A stretch of 45,718 nt of DNA from Spirochaetota bacterium (GTDB lineage Bacteria; Spirochaetota; UBA4802; JAFGJZ01). Positions 6,831 through 15,130 of this stretch are shown piece after piece. Made by a program: the position numbers and the translations under genes. Positions within the stretch are counted from its first letter, which is position 1. Every line of letters begins with the position of its first letter. Below the pieces are notes generated by a model. That model had not been told where the DNA came from and did no database searches. It worked only from the letters and a program-made list of their open reading frames with translations. The stretch is from positions 1-45,718 of the forward strand of contig JAKPJF010000169.1 in assembly GCA_029554345.1 (NCBI GenBank), given 5' to 3'.

Positions 6831-7819
6831 AAAAACTCTTCATCATTACCGCAGTTCTCATATGTTCAGACGTTTACAGCGCCGGACTCGGCGTCAGGGG
6901 AGCATTTACGCGTAACTGTTTTATCGGTTCTGAATATATTGCATCAGGCAGATCTTGTGAATCATACTCGGATGATGTTTATTCGGTTTACTGGAATCCT
7001 GCCGGTCTTATATCCATTTATAACAAAAAAAATCTGACAGCCGATGAGATTCGTAAAAAGGCCGATAAGGGAGAAATTGAGGATATTTCCGAAGACGATA
7101 TCCGGAAGATGGATGACAATTCGAGAAAAGGCTTTTTGCAGTTGGGATTTACTGCTTCAAGTATTGATATCGACCGCCGTTCGCTTTTTGCTGCTTCTGC
7201 TTTCAAGTTTTTTAATGGTGTTATGGCAGTCGGCGCTTATGCTATAAATTCGCCCGATATTGAAACCCGTGATGAATCAGGAAATCTTACCGGTAAGACT
7301 TCATATACTGCAGCCGTCGCATCTATTTCGTACGCTTTCGAATCTAAACTCGCCAATTTCGGATTTACCTTCAAGGGGTTATCTGAGAATATTGACGGCG
7401 ATGCATATTACGGTGCTGCAGGTGATGCAGGTGCTCAGTTTTATATTTTACCGATACTCAAGATTGGAGTAGTTGCTCAGGATTTGGGCTTATTCATGTA
7501 CGGCGGTTCAATCGAAGGAGATAAATATGATTTCGGTTCACCATTGATCCGCGGCGGTTTGTCATTCTCGAATGCAAGCAGAACGGTTATTCTTTCGGCT
7601 TCGACAGTCAGAAGGCTAGAATCGGATTCTTTTGCTTTCAATATGGGATTTTCTTACTATATGGATTCCGTTTCTTTTATGACGGGGCTTGCCGATAAAT
7701 GTCTGACTGCCGGTGCTGTGATTTCCATTTCGGGAAAATATGAATTTTCATACGCTTTTTCAGTTGATCCGGTTGATCTCGGATATAATAATTCGGTTTC
7801 TCTTTCGGCGGTATTTTAA
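6827..7819 (+). CDS. Outer-membrane beta-barrel protein, UPF0164/PorV-like
   Basis: 330 residues with a signal peptide (MKKLFIITAVLICSDVYSAG) and a beta-barrel-like alternation throughout, finishing with an aromatic strand end (SVSLSAVF) typical of outer-membrane barrels. The motif YSVYWNPAGLISI (about residues 53-65) is the N-terminal plug-like signature shared by PorV/FadL-type proteins and the spirochaetal UPF0164 family. An acidic/basic insertion follows at about residues 70-95. Members are thought to move hydrophobic compounds or act as adaptors in the outer membrane, but the substrate here is unknown. It is coupled to the FlgD-Ig-like gene upstream, and its stop codon overlaps the folP start (TAATG). 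Confidence 0.8.
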   Translation: MKKLFIITAVLICSDVYSAGLGVRGAFTRNCFIGSEYIASGRSCESYSDDVYSVYWNPAGLISIYNKKNLTADEIRKKADKGEIEDISEDDIRKMDDNSRKGFLQLGFTASSIDIDRRSLFAASAFKFFNGVMAVGAYAINSPDIETRDESGNLTGKTSYTAAVASISYAFESKLANFGFTFKGLSENIDGDAYYGAAGDAGAQFYILPILKIGVVAQDLGLFMYGGSIEGDKYDFGSPLIRGGLSFSNASRTVILSASTVRRLESDSFAFNMGFSYYMDSVSFMTGLADKCLTAGAVISISGKYEFSYAFSVDPVDLGYNNSVSLSAVF

Positions 7820-8619
7820 TGACGTCCAAAGTCAGAATTATGGGGATTCTCAATGTCACCCCTGATTCATTTTATGACGGCGGAAAATATAATAATCTTG
7901 ATTCGGCGCTTTTTCGCGCCGAGGAAATGATAAGAGACGGTGCCGATATAATCGATGTCGGCGGTGAATCAACGCGTCCGGGCTCGGATGAAGTTTCAGA
8001 AGAAGATGAGCTTTCCAGAGTTCTGCCGGTTGTCGAAAAAATTGTATCAGAACTCGGGGCTTTTGTCTCAATAGATACGATGAAATCCAAGATTGCGGAT
8101 GAAGCCCTTGCTTTAGGTGCTAGAATGATAAATGATGTCAGCGGAAATGAATATTCCCGTGATATGCCTTTTATTGCGGCAAAACATAATGCATCGCTCG
8201 TTATAATGCACATGAAGGGAAAACCTAAAACAATGCAGGAAAATCCCGTTTATGGAAACCTTATAGAAGATATTTGCGCTTTTCTTTCAAAAAAGGCTGA
8301 ATCGGCTATCGAAGCCGGTGTTAAAAAAGAAAATATTATTCTCGATCCGGGTATAGGATTCGGTAAAACGCTTGAAGATAATTATAGAATTATTTACAAT
8401 GTCGGAAGCTTTAAAAAGCTCGGCTATGATCTTCTTATCGCGCTTTCGCGGAAGTCTTTGATCGGCGGACTTTATAAAAGTCCTGAGGACCGGCTTCCGG
8501 CTACGATAGCACTTAATTCTGCCGCGGTTCTCGGTGGCGCCGATATAATACGCGTGCATGATGTGAAAGCTCATAGACTTGCTTTGTCTGCTGTTGAAAT
8601 GCTTGGGAAGGTGTGCTGA
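7819..8619 (+). CDS. folP: Dihydropteroate synthase
   Basis: FolP condenses 6-hydroxymethyl-7,8-dihydropterin pyrophosphate with p-aminobenzoate to make dihydropteroate in folate synthesis. The 266-residue protein carries every family block in order: IMGILNVTPDSFYDGG (residues 7-22), DIIDVGGESTRPGS (about 40-53), FVSIDTMKSKIADEAL, MINDVSGNE, LVIMHMKGKPKTMQ and ILDPGIGFGKT. The length is normal. It begins inside the TAATG overlap with the barrel-protein gene and ends one base before the cdaA start, forming a folP-cdaA-cdaR-pdxJ string. The overlap with the upstream gene suggests read-through from the surface-protein genes. Confidence 0.97.
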   Translation: MTSKVRIMGILNVTPDSFYDGGKYNNLDSALFRAEEMIRDGADIIDVGGESTRPGSDEVSEEDELSRVLPVVEKIVSELGAFVSIDTMKSKIADEALALGARMINDVSGNEYSRDMPFIAAKHNASLVIMHMKGKPKTMQENPVYGNLIEDICAFLSKKAESAIEAGVKKENIILDPGIGFGKTLEDNYRIIYNVGSFKKLGYDLLIALSRKSLIGGLYKSPEDRLPATIALNSAAVLGGADIIRVHDVKAHRLALSAVEMLGKVC

Positions 8620-9429
8620 ATGCCTCAGTTTTTTTACATAGCAATGATGAGAATATCTGAAGTATGGGATTATATGCGCGTTGCGGTGGATATCCTCCTC
8701 GTTGCAGTGCTCTTTTATTATGTTTACCGGTTTTTGTCTCATACCAAGGCTGTTCAGCTTCTTAAAGGGCTGATTGCCATTTTTATATTTTCAGTTATAT
8801 CAAACAAACTTCAGCTTGATACAGTCAATTGGATAATAACAAATCTGACTTCATATTTAGTTTTGGCTGTAATCGTTCTTTTCCAGCCTGAACTCCGGCG
8901 TTTGATAAGCCAGTTTGCTCAGAGAAGCTGGCTCTCAGCATCTTTCAGTGAAGATGCCCTTCAGCTGGATGAACTTGTCAGTGCTGTAATAAGCATGTCT
9001 GAAGAGAAAACCGGCTCATTGATTGTAATAGAAAGAAACAGCGGTTTGAGAAATTATATAGAATCAGGCGTCGCAGTTAATGCGGGAATAAGCGAAGAGC
9101 TTATTCGTACGATTTTTCATCATAATACAGATTTGCATGACGGAGCGATTATTATTCAGCAGGGAAAAATTGCCGCTGCGGCATGTTATCTTCCGTTATC
9201 CGATTCAAAGCAGATAAAAAAGCATCACGGTGCGCGGCATAGAGCTGCACTTGGTATTGCCGAAGAAAGCGATGCGCTTGTCATTCTGACAAGTGAGGAG
9301 ACCGGCGGCATTTCCATAATGGTAAACGGAAAATTATATTCAAAAATCAGACCGCAGGATCTGAAAAACATGATAATATATTTTATGAATCCCAAGACTG
9401 CTTATGAAGGGAAGTATTCTGTTAAATGA
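8620..9429 (+). CDS. cdaA: Diadenylate cyclase CdaA
   Basis: CdaA makes cyclic di-AMP from two ATP molecules at the inner membrane. The 269 residues start with about three transmembrane helices (to about residue 90), followed by the linking segment FQPELRRLISQFAQRSW and the DisA_N catalytic domain. Catalytic motifs are intact: DLHDGAIII (DGA at about 171-173) and GARHRAALG (RHR at about 206-208). It is followed by its regulator cdaR/ybbR with a 4-base overlap, the standard arrangement. c-di-AMP usually controls potassium and osmolyte balance and envelope homeostasis. The start at 8620 follows folP directly. Confidence 0.95.
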   Translation: MPQFFYIAMMRISEVWDYMRVAVDILLVAVLFYYVYRFLSHTKAVQLLKGLIAIFIFSVISNKLQLDTVNWIITNLTSYLVLAVIVLFQPELRRLISQFAQRSWLSASFSEDALQLDELVSAVISMSEEKTGSLIVIERNSGLRNYIESGVAVNAGISEELIRTIFHHNTDLHDGAIIIQQGKIAAAACYLPLSDSKQIKKHHGARHRAALGIAEESDALVILTSEETGGISIMVNGKLYSKIRPQDLKNMIIYFMNPKTAYEGKYSVK

Positions 9430-10394
9430 AAAGCATTGAGTTTTTAAAAACATTTTTTTCAAGGAAGAGCTTTATTCCGAAAATAGTGGCGCTTGCGTTT
9501 GCGGTTCTTCTCTGGTTTTACATCGGCAGCAAGAAAGTCGGAAGTGTTTCTTATAATATTAATGTTGTTCCGATTAATCTATCTGCGGATATGGTTGTGA
9601 CGGAATTTCAAAAAAAGTCAGTCGTTGTTACTCTTCGGGGTAATAAGGAAGACATTAAAAATGTTAGCAAGAAATCCATTTCAGTTGAAGTTGATCTGCG
9701 TAATCCTGTAGTAGGAAAGCTTGCAAAGTATGATTTGAATATAAATTTTTCTGAACAGTATGATTCACTGAAATATGAGCTTTCTGATAGAAAGATGTTT
9801 GTTCTGGTTGATAGAAAGGCTGTTAAACGCGTTCCAATACGCCTGAAAATCGAAGGCAGCGTTGAAGAATCATTTGTTATTGTGAATACTAAAATTAATC
9901 CGGAATATTGTACAATCAGCGGAGCTGAGTCGGAAATAAACTCAATCGAAAGCGTAGAAACGGAACCTGTTGTTATTTCGGGAGAAAAAACTAATTTTAA
10001 AAAATCTGTGCGCATATTAGTTCAGGATCGGGAAAAAATCGGAGTGCAGCCTGAATTTGTTTCTGTAAATTTTATGCTCTCTCCTGAAAAAGATGTTATG
10101 AAAATCAACGTTCCGGTTACTGTCCGCGGAGCCGGTCATAATTACGATTATAAAGTATTGTCGAAAAATATTGATCTGTTTCTCAAGACTGAAGATGACA
10201 AACGCGTTGATGCGTCCGAAGCAGAAGCATATATTGATATGTCTTCATATGATGTGCGGTATGATCAGGATATGAATTCTGAAGGAGTTGCGATTAAAGA
10301 TTTTCCTGTTAAGGTTATTTTTGAAAAGAGAAAAGATATTAATTTTGTGTCGATTGTTCCCGAAACAATCAGCGTTAAGATCCGCAGGAAATGA
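9426..10394 (+). CDS. cdaR: YbbR-repeat membrane protein (CdaR-like)
   Basis: 322 residues with one membrane anchor near the N-terminus (FIPKIVALAFAVLLWFYIGS, about 17-36), followed by about three YbbR repeats of about 80-90 residues on the outside. Each repeat shows alternating strands of the type KKSVVVTLRGNKEDIKNVSK, VPIRLKIEGSVEESFVI and NVPVTVRGAG, and the last ends in PETISVKI. Members of this family bind CdaA and modulate its c-di-AMP synthesis. The start ATG overlaps the end of cdaA by four bases, which supports co-translation. A glmM gene, often next in line in other bacteria, is not here; pdxJ follows instead. Confidence 0.88.
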   Translation: MKSIEFLKTFFSRKSFIPKIVALAFAVLLWFYIGSKKVGSVSYNINVVPINLSADMVVTEFQKKSVVVTLRGNKEDIKNVSKKSISVEVDLRNPVVGKLAKYDLNINFSEQYDSLKYELSDRKMFVLVDRKAVKRVPIRLKIEGSVEESFVIVNTKINPEYCTISGAESEINSIESVETEPVVISGEKTNFKKSVRILVQDREKIGVQPEFVSVNFMLSPEKDVMKINVPVTVRGAGHNYDYKVLSKNIDLFLKTEDDKRVDASEAEAYIDMSSYDVRYDQDMNSEGVAIKDFPVKVIFEKRKDINFVSIVPETISVKIRRK

Positions 10395-10400
10395 GGCAGT

Positions 10401-11123
10401 ATGGGAATTCTTTTAGGTGTAAATATTGATCATGTGGCGACGCTAAGGCAGGCGAGAGGCGGTTCGGAGCCATCGGTAATTGACGCTGCTCTAATATGTG
10501 AACGCTGCGGAGTAAACGGAATAACGATTCACCTTCGGGAAGACAGAAGACATATTCAGGACGCCGATCTTTTTCAGATTAAAGAGCGCATTTCGATCAA
10601 GCTCAATCTTGAAATGGCGCTTTCTGATGATGTTATTTCCGTAGCAAAAAAGGCAAAGCCTCATATGGTAACGATTGTGCCTGAGAAACGAATGGAAGTT
10701 ACTACCGAGGGCGGTCTTGATGTTGTATCTAATTTTGAAAAAATAAAGTCGCTCGTCGAGGATTTTAAACAATCAGGAATTGCATCATCCCTCTTTATCG
10801 AACCGGATATGAAAACAATTGATTTTTCACATAAAACGGGTGCGGAATATGTTGAGTTTCATACCGGAAGCTATTCTTTAAAAACAGAATCAAGCGAAAT
10901 AGATTATGAGCTGAAACGCTTATATGACGCAGCGGCTGCTGCAACAGCTGCGGGTCTTATTGTGAATGCAGGGCATGGCTTAAATTATACTAACGTTATT
11001 CCCGTTCTCAAAATGGAAAAACTTCACGAACTTAATATCGGACATTCGATAATTTCAAGATCTGTTTTCACTGGTCTTGAAAGTGCAGTCATAGAAATGA
11101 AAAATATTCTGGACAGGGGATGA
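10401..11123 (+). CDS. pdxJ: Pyridoxine 5'-phosphate synthase
   Basis: PdxJ joins 3-amino-2-oxopropyl phosphate with 1-deoxyxylulose 5-phosphate to give pyridoxine 5'-phosphate in the DXP-dependent vitamin B6 route. The 240-residue sequence has the family hallmarks: GVNIDHVATLRQARGG (residues 6-21), ITIHLREDRRHIQDADL (about 41-57), MVTIVPEKRMEVTTEGGLD, SLFIEPD, EYVEFHTG, and the closing ELNIGHSIISRSVFTGLE. The length is standard. It is the last recognised enzyme of the folP-cdaA-cdaR-pdxJ string; the next gene starts two bases downstream, so transcription very likely continues into the membrane-protein cluster. Confidence 0.96.
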   Translation: MGILLGVNIDHVATLRQARGGSEPSVIDAALICERCGVNGITIHLREDRRHIQDADLFQIKERISIKLNLEMALSDDVISVAKKAKPHMVTIVPEKRMEVTTEGGLDVVSNFEKIKSLVEDFKQSGIASSLFIEPDMKTIDFSHKTGAEYVEFHTGSYSLKTESSEIDYELKRLYDAAAAATAAGLIVNAGHGLNYTNVIPVLKMEKLHELNIGHSIISRSVFTGLESAVIEMKNILDRG

Positions 11124-11124
11124 T

Positions 11125-11337
11125 GTGAGCGTACTGGCTTTTATTCTCATATTTATAGGCGTTGTTCTGCTTATGTTTTTTTTGAAGATTGCTTTTGCAG
11201 TATTCCGTATGTTTTATTCTGTGAGAAAAATTTCCAAAAATGCTAAAAAAGCCTCATTTGCAAAATCAAATTATTCAAGACAGACAGGATCAGGGAGGAT
11301 TATCGAGCTTGATAAAGATCAGTATAAGATCGATTAA
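11125..11337 (+). CDS. Small single-span membrane protein (DUF4834-like)
   Basis: 70 residues starting at a GTG codon one base after the pdxJ stop. The first ~28 residues form one membrane helix (VLAFILIFIGVVLLMFFLKI), followed by a basic linker (RMFYSVRKISKNAKKASFAK) and a short polar tail. This layout of helix plus positive cytoplasmic tail matches the small DUF4834-type membrane proteins of several Gram-negative groups, whose function is unknown. The tight spacing after pdxJ supports an operon. The last 29 bases appear to overlap the next gene. Confidence 0.65.
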   Translation: MSVLAFILIFIGVVLLMFFLKIAFAVFRMFYSVRKISKNAKKASFAKSNYSRQTGSGRIIELDKDQYKID

Positions 11338-11728
11338 ACCCCTGCTGTGCCTGATGTGTCTGCTGATTTCTTTCTGTTCAAAAGAGAAAGGTGAGTTTGC
11401 GTACAAATTTGCCGATATGGACGGTTACCGCAGACTTGATTCTGAAGCAGAATTTTCCATCAATGATAAGATTCAATGGATTTATAAGTTTCCGAAGTCA
11501 AAAGAAATTCGGAAGCTTGGTATTGTTGTCCAGAAAAAAGAAACTGTTTGGGTTGATGTTTATAAAGATAAAGGTGTTGTTTTTCCCGCTTCGGGAATTT
11601 ATTACGGTGAAATCGATTCGCTTGATGAAGGCCGTTACCGTATAACAGTTATGCAGCTTGAAGGTCTTGATTATAAATTCTATGATGCAATTGAAATAAT
11701 TGTAAATGACTTTGAAGAGGAATTTTAG
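11309..11728 (+). CDS. Putative secreted or lipoprotein, probable TTG start
   Basis: The frame opens upstream at an ATG (11240), but that would place 98 bases inside the previous gene and put a long polar stretch before the hydrophobic leader. The TTG at 11309 gives MIKISIRSIKPLLCLMCLLI, a textbook basic-then-hydrophobic signal ending at ISFC, and it follows GGGAGGA at nine bases' distance. I therefore prefer a 139-residue product. The cysteine at about residue 23 may be lipidated, though Phe at -1 is atypical. The mature part (EAEFSINDKIQWIYKF...) is beta-rich and small, and I do not recognise it. The stop overlaps the RDD gene start. Confidence 0.62.
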   Translation: MIKISIRSIKPLLCLMCLLISFCSKEKGEFAYKFADMDGYRRLDSEAEFSINDKIQWIYKFPKSKEIRKLGIVVQKKETVWVDVYKDKGVVFPASGIYYGEIDSLDEGRYRITVMQLEGLDYKFYDAIEIIVNDFEEEF

Positions 11729-12540
11729 TGTTCAGTGACCATTTCGGAAATCCGATTGAACTCGATTCCGCTTCGATTTTCTCGCGCGGTTGTGCATATA
11801 TTCTAGACAGAATATTTCTTGGAATATTCTGGCTTCTCTTGATATGGCTTGCAATATTTCTTCAAAAACTCGGAATATGGGATTCTCTTGCATCCGCATC
11901 TGATTCAATTTCATCCGAATCTTCATCAGGAAATGACCTTGGTGAAATTGCCATGACCATAATCATTTCAATATTGGTTTTTGTTGCTTATGCAATATTT
12001 TTATTTCCGGTTACATTGACTGAATATTTTTTAAAAGGACGTTCTCCGGGCAAGCTTATATGCGGAATAACTATAATCAGTGAAAACGGAGAAAGACCTT
12101 CTTTCTATCAAATATTTATGAGGGCGATTCTGCGGGATATAGAATCAATGTTCGGAGTTATTTTTATTCTCGCAACGCCGCGAAGACAGACATTTTATGA
12201 TATTTTGTGTTCGACGGTTGTAAAGAACATGCGCAGAAAAAGAACGCGCATGCCTGATCTTAATTCTTCAAAAGGAGCTTTTGTTCTAGATTTCAGATAT
12301 CAGGCAAAGGCAATCCTCTGGCAAAGGTATTATCTTTCCATGATTCCGCAGATTATTTCCGGTACTCATTCCGAGATTTATACAGTTTCAAAAATAATCA
12401 GGGTTCTTACAGATAATATCCCGCCTATGAAAAACAGATTTATGACAGAAGGTGATGATGCGGTTTTGCGGAATAAAAAAATTCTTGAGGATTTTTCCGA
12501 GGCACTTGACAGAGGAGGAGTCCAATGGGTGAGTCGCTGA
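11728..12540 (+). CDS. RDD-family membrane protein
   Basis: 270 residues starting at GTG, overlapping the previous stop by one base. The RDD signature is visible: SRGCAYILDRIFLGIFWLLL (the RxxxxxxD motif, about residues 19-38), a second helix near 75-100, then FLKGRSPGKLICGITIISEN (about 109-128) and RAILRDIESMFGV (about 138-150). After the domain (about 190 residues) there is a soluble, helical C-terminal part of about 80 residues (QAKAILWQRYYLSMIPQIIS...). RDD proteins are thought to be transporters or membrane scaffolds. The pairing of RDD with a SpoIIM-like gene (12525 onwards, overlapping by 16 bases) is widespread in bacteria and supports joint function. Confidence 0.85.
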   Translation: MFSDHFGNPIELDSASIFSRGCAYILDRIFLGIFWLLLIWLAIFLQKLGIWDSLASASDSISSESSSGNDLGEIAMTIIISILVFVAYAIFLFPVTLTEYFLKGRSPGKLICGITIISENGERPSFYQIFMRAILRDIESMFGVIFILATPRRQTFYDILCSTVVKNMRRKRTRMPDLNSSKGAFVLDFRYQAKAILWQRYYLSMIPQIISGTHSEIYTVSKIIRVLTDNIPPMKNRFMTEGDDAVLRNKKILEDFSEALDRGGVQWVSR

Positions 12541-13559
12541 GTAAATTTCTTTCGCGCCGTCCAGTTCTTGTCGATCCGAATTCCACACGTAAAAAGCCGC
12601 GTGATCTAAAGTCTTTTTATACTTTCTGGAAGAAAATGGATTCAACCGCTTCAGATATCTCATTCATCAGATCACGCTATTTTGCTCACGGGACTATCGC
12701 CGAAAGATATCAGATGTATGTAAAAACGGTAATTTCTTTTTTTAAAACAGGATACAGAGATTCAAATGCCGTACTTTATCACGATAAAACTGGTTCTTTC
12801 CGAGTTAATAAAAGGCATATTTTCTTTTCATTTTTTTTAAGAAGGCTCCGTATTCATAACGAGACAATGAGATCTGCCTTTCCGTGGATTCTTATGTTTG
12901 CGGTTCTTTTTACATCAGCCGCATTGGCTGCATTTGCTTCGACTTCTCTTTTTACTCATTACGGAGAATTTTTTCTGCCGCAGCATATTCAGGAAAATCT
13001 TTCACGGGGAGAGCTTTGGACGAATGTATTGTCGGAGGATCCGGTTTCCGGCGGTGTCGGCATAATTGTAAATAACGTTCTGGTGACTCTTAAAGCTTTT
13101 TGTTACGGAATAGTCTTCGGAATTCCCAGCATTTTTATCGCTGTTTTCAACGGATGGCATCTCGGAAGCATAATGGCCGCTACACATAAGTTTTCGATGG
13201 CGCTTAATCTAGTTCAGTTTGTTTTAAATCATGGAATTCTTGAAATTTCGATTATTATTTTTGCTTCCGCCATTGGAATGAAAACCGGATTATCATTTTT
13301 CTTCGTTCCCAAAGGCAGCAAATTGTCATATTTTGCGGAAGAATTCTGGAAGGGCATTAATTCGCTTTTAATATTTTTTGTGTGGCTTTTTGTCTGTGGA
13401 GTAGTCGAGAGCCAGATATCTCCGGCTATGGGAAAACGTATGGCTCACACTAAAGCAATTACGGAGGCTTTGATTACAGGTCTCATGCTTTTCGGTATAT
13501 ATTTTATTATTCATCATGGAGTTTACTTGTATGCAGGAATTAAGAATAGAAAACGATAA
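12525..13559 (+). CDS. SpoIIM-family (DUF95) membrane protein
   Basis: 344 residues. The first ~110 are soluble and basic (DLKSFYTFWKKMDST...FIRSRYFAHGTIAERYQ), then come about six membrane helices. Features of the SpoIIM/DUF95 family are NNVLVTLKAFCYGIVFGIPS (about 182-201), FNGWHLGSIMAATH (about 208-221), NHGILEISIIIFASAIGMK (about 236-254) and the closing helices. Outside sporulating bacteria these proteins occur in RDD-SpoIIM-DUF58-MoxR strings with unknown envelope roles; there is no other sign of sporulation here. It overlaps the RDD gene by 16 bases. Confidence 0.85.
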   Translation: MGESLSKFLSRRPVLVDPNSTRKKPRDLKSFYTFWKKMDSTASDISFIRSRYFAHGTIAERYQMYVKTVISFFKTGYRDSNAVLYHDKTGSFRVNKRHIFFSFFLRRLRIHNETMRSAFPWILMFAVLFTSAALAAFASTSLFTHYGEFFLPQHIQENLSRGELWTNVLSEDPVSGGVGIIVNNVLVTLKAFCYGIVFGIPSIFIAVFNGWHLGSIMAATHKFSMALNLVQFVLNHGILEISIIIFASAIGMKTGLSFFFVPKGSKLSYFAEEFWKGINSLLIFFVWLFVCGVVESQISPAMGKRMAHTKAITEALITGLMLFGIYFIIHHGVYLYAGIKNRKR

Positions 13560-14550
13560 TACCGGTTTTGATAAACCGGCTGTTGTGCGCAATGTCAGCG
13601 ACATGCTTTCGTCAGCGTTTAAGCATGTTCCCAAGATTATCAAAAGCAATTTAAACCTGATAATTATAATGTCTATTGCCGCCTTGGTTCTAGCAGGAGT
13701 AATGGATTATGTAGTAAATTATTTCTGGGCAGAAACGATTTCGCGGAAAATTCAGGAAATTGCAGGAAGCGGTACCGGAACTTCAACAGAACTTCTACGA
13801 ATGGCCTTAAAAGGATTAAAGAAACTGGGATTAGCCTATGCATATTTTATAGTCGTTTTGCCGGGTGTTCTTATTTGTTTGTATTATATGTATTATTCGT
13901 ATATTAAAAAAAGCGATGCTTTTTCTGAAATGCCGCTTAGAAGCTTTTTCAAGTATGTTGTAATGTCAGTAGTGAATACTTATGTTTTGATGATTGCAGT
14001 TTTATTGGTATTAATGATTCCGATTTTAATAATAGTCGGTATTATTGCGGCATTTTCTCTGATACCTATTATCGGACCTATTATCGGCGCGCTATTTCAG
14101 ATAGCACTTCAATTGGTTTCAATGGTTTTTCAGTATATTTTTATGGCAATAATTTCGCAGGCGACGATTCTTTCTGTCTTTAGAAAAATATATCCTATAA
14201 GATGCATAAAGCTTTCGTGTCTAATTCCTTTTAAAGCGTGCGGAAATAAAAAAGGCGGTTTTTTCGGCGGCAATCTCTGGCGTCTTGTATTAGCGAACTT
14301 TTTATCCGGATTAATATTTAATTTAGGAGGAATCTTTGTTGCGCTGATTCTGTTTTTAATCGGTTTTTTGATTCCTGACAAAAGTGTATTCGCATATTTG
14401 TCAACAGGTTTGATCTTCGCGGTTATGTTTTTAATTATGCTTTTGATTTGCGCATATTCATTTTCGCTGCAGACAGCTTATACAATTGAGAACCTTTACT
14501 TCGGCAATTATCCGTACCTAGAGGAAATAAAGAATGCCTCAGCAGAATAA
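13531..14550 (+). CDS. Polytopic membrane protein, unknown function
   Basis: The ATG at 13531 is preferred over the one at 13516 because TGGAG lies nine bases before it; either start overlaps the SpoIIM gene. The product is about 339 residues, with a polar start (MQELRIENDNTGFDKPAVV) and at least six hydrophobic segments (about 35-55, 95-115, 133-165, 170-190, 240-265 and 280-305). One is a glycine/proline-rich run, SLIPIIGPIIGALFQ. The overall look is of the multi-span domain found at the N-terminus of some glycerophosphodiester phosphodiesterases, but no catalytic part is present. It lies in the middle of the RDD-to-DUF58 string and probably helps form its membrane complex. Confidence 0.72.
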   Translation: MQELRIENDNTGFDKPAVVRNVSDMLSSAFKHVPKIIKSNLNLIIIMSIAALVLAGVMDYVVNYFWAETISRKIQEIAGSGTGTSTELLRMALKGLKKLGLAYAYFIVVLPGVLICLYYMYYSYIKKSDAFSEMPLRSFFKYVVMSVVNTYVLMIAVLLVLMIPILIIVGIIAAFSLIPIIGPIIGALFQIALQLVSMVFQYIFMAIISQATILSVFRKIYPIRCIKLSCLIPFKACGNKKGGFFGGNLWRLVLANFLSGLIFNLGGIFVALILFLIGFLIPDKSVFAYLSTGLIFAVMFLIMLLICAYSFSLQTAYTIENLYFGNYPYLEEIKNASAE

Positions 14551-15130
14551 TTCTGAGCTCGCGGGACTTTGGGAGACTGAACTGTCAAAGATTCAGTCTC
14601 TTGATTCTGTGAATATTCCTGATTTTTTAGGGAATTTCTTTCAAAAGATATTTGATAAACTTATGAAACTTTTTCACATTTTTGACAATCTTCCGGATAT
14701 TACGCTTGCGAAGAATATTATGTTTTACGCTTTCTTTATTGTTTTACTTGGAGTAATTTTGTTTTTTGTAATTAAATATTTCCGCAGAGATATTGCTGAT
14801 TTTTTCCGCAGTATCTTTTTCCGGAGAAAGAAAAATATAAATGAATATGATTATCTCATTCTTTTTAAACAAGGCAATTATTCCGAGGCGATGCGTCTAT
14901 TGATCAAATCTGTTTCACAACTGTATCATCTCGGCGGCAAAACTTTCCGAGAACTTATATTCGGAAATGAATCAATTGCCGATGAGGTTCTTCCGGATGT
15001 TTACGGAAGAGTAATTCATAAGAAAGAACGGGCTGACATTGTTTCATTTGAATCTGCTGAAAAATATGCTTCAGAAACTTACCCTGAAATTAAAAAAAAT
15101 AGAAGCAGGCGGATAAGGTCAGTCAAATGA
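14534..15130 (+). CDS. DUF4129-like membrane protein
   Basis: 198 residues with one central membrane span (FYAFFIVLLGVILFFVIKYF, about 66-85). The N-terminal half is probably outside and the C-terminal half (LILFKQGNYSEAMRLLIKSV, about 107-126, then YHLGGKTFRELI) cytoplasmic. The Gln-Gly-x-Tyr-x-x-Ala-hydrophobic helix pair followed by a KTxREL-like motif is typical of the DUF4129 C-terminal region, which usually sits beside DUF4350, MoxR and DUF58 genes. The start overlaps the previous gene by 17 bases and the end overlaps the next by 4. Function is unknown; context suggests a part of a MoxR-driven envelope assembly or repair machine. Confidence 0.7.
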   Translation: MPQQNNSELAGLWETELSKIQSLDSVNIPDFLGNFFQKIFDKLMKLFHIFDNLPDITLAKNIMFYAFFIVLLGVILFFVIKYFRRDIADFFRSIFFRRKKNINEYDYLILFKQGNYSEAMRLLIKSVSQLYHLGGKTFRELIFGNESIADEVLPDVYGRVIHKKERADIVSFESAEKYASETYPEIKKNRSRRIRSVK

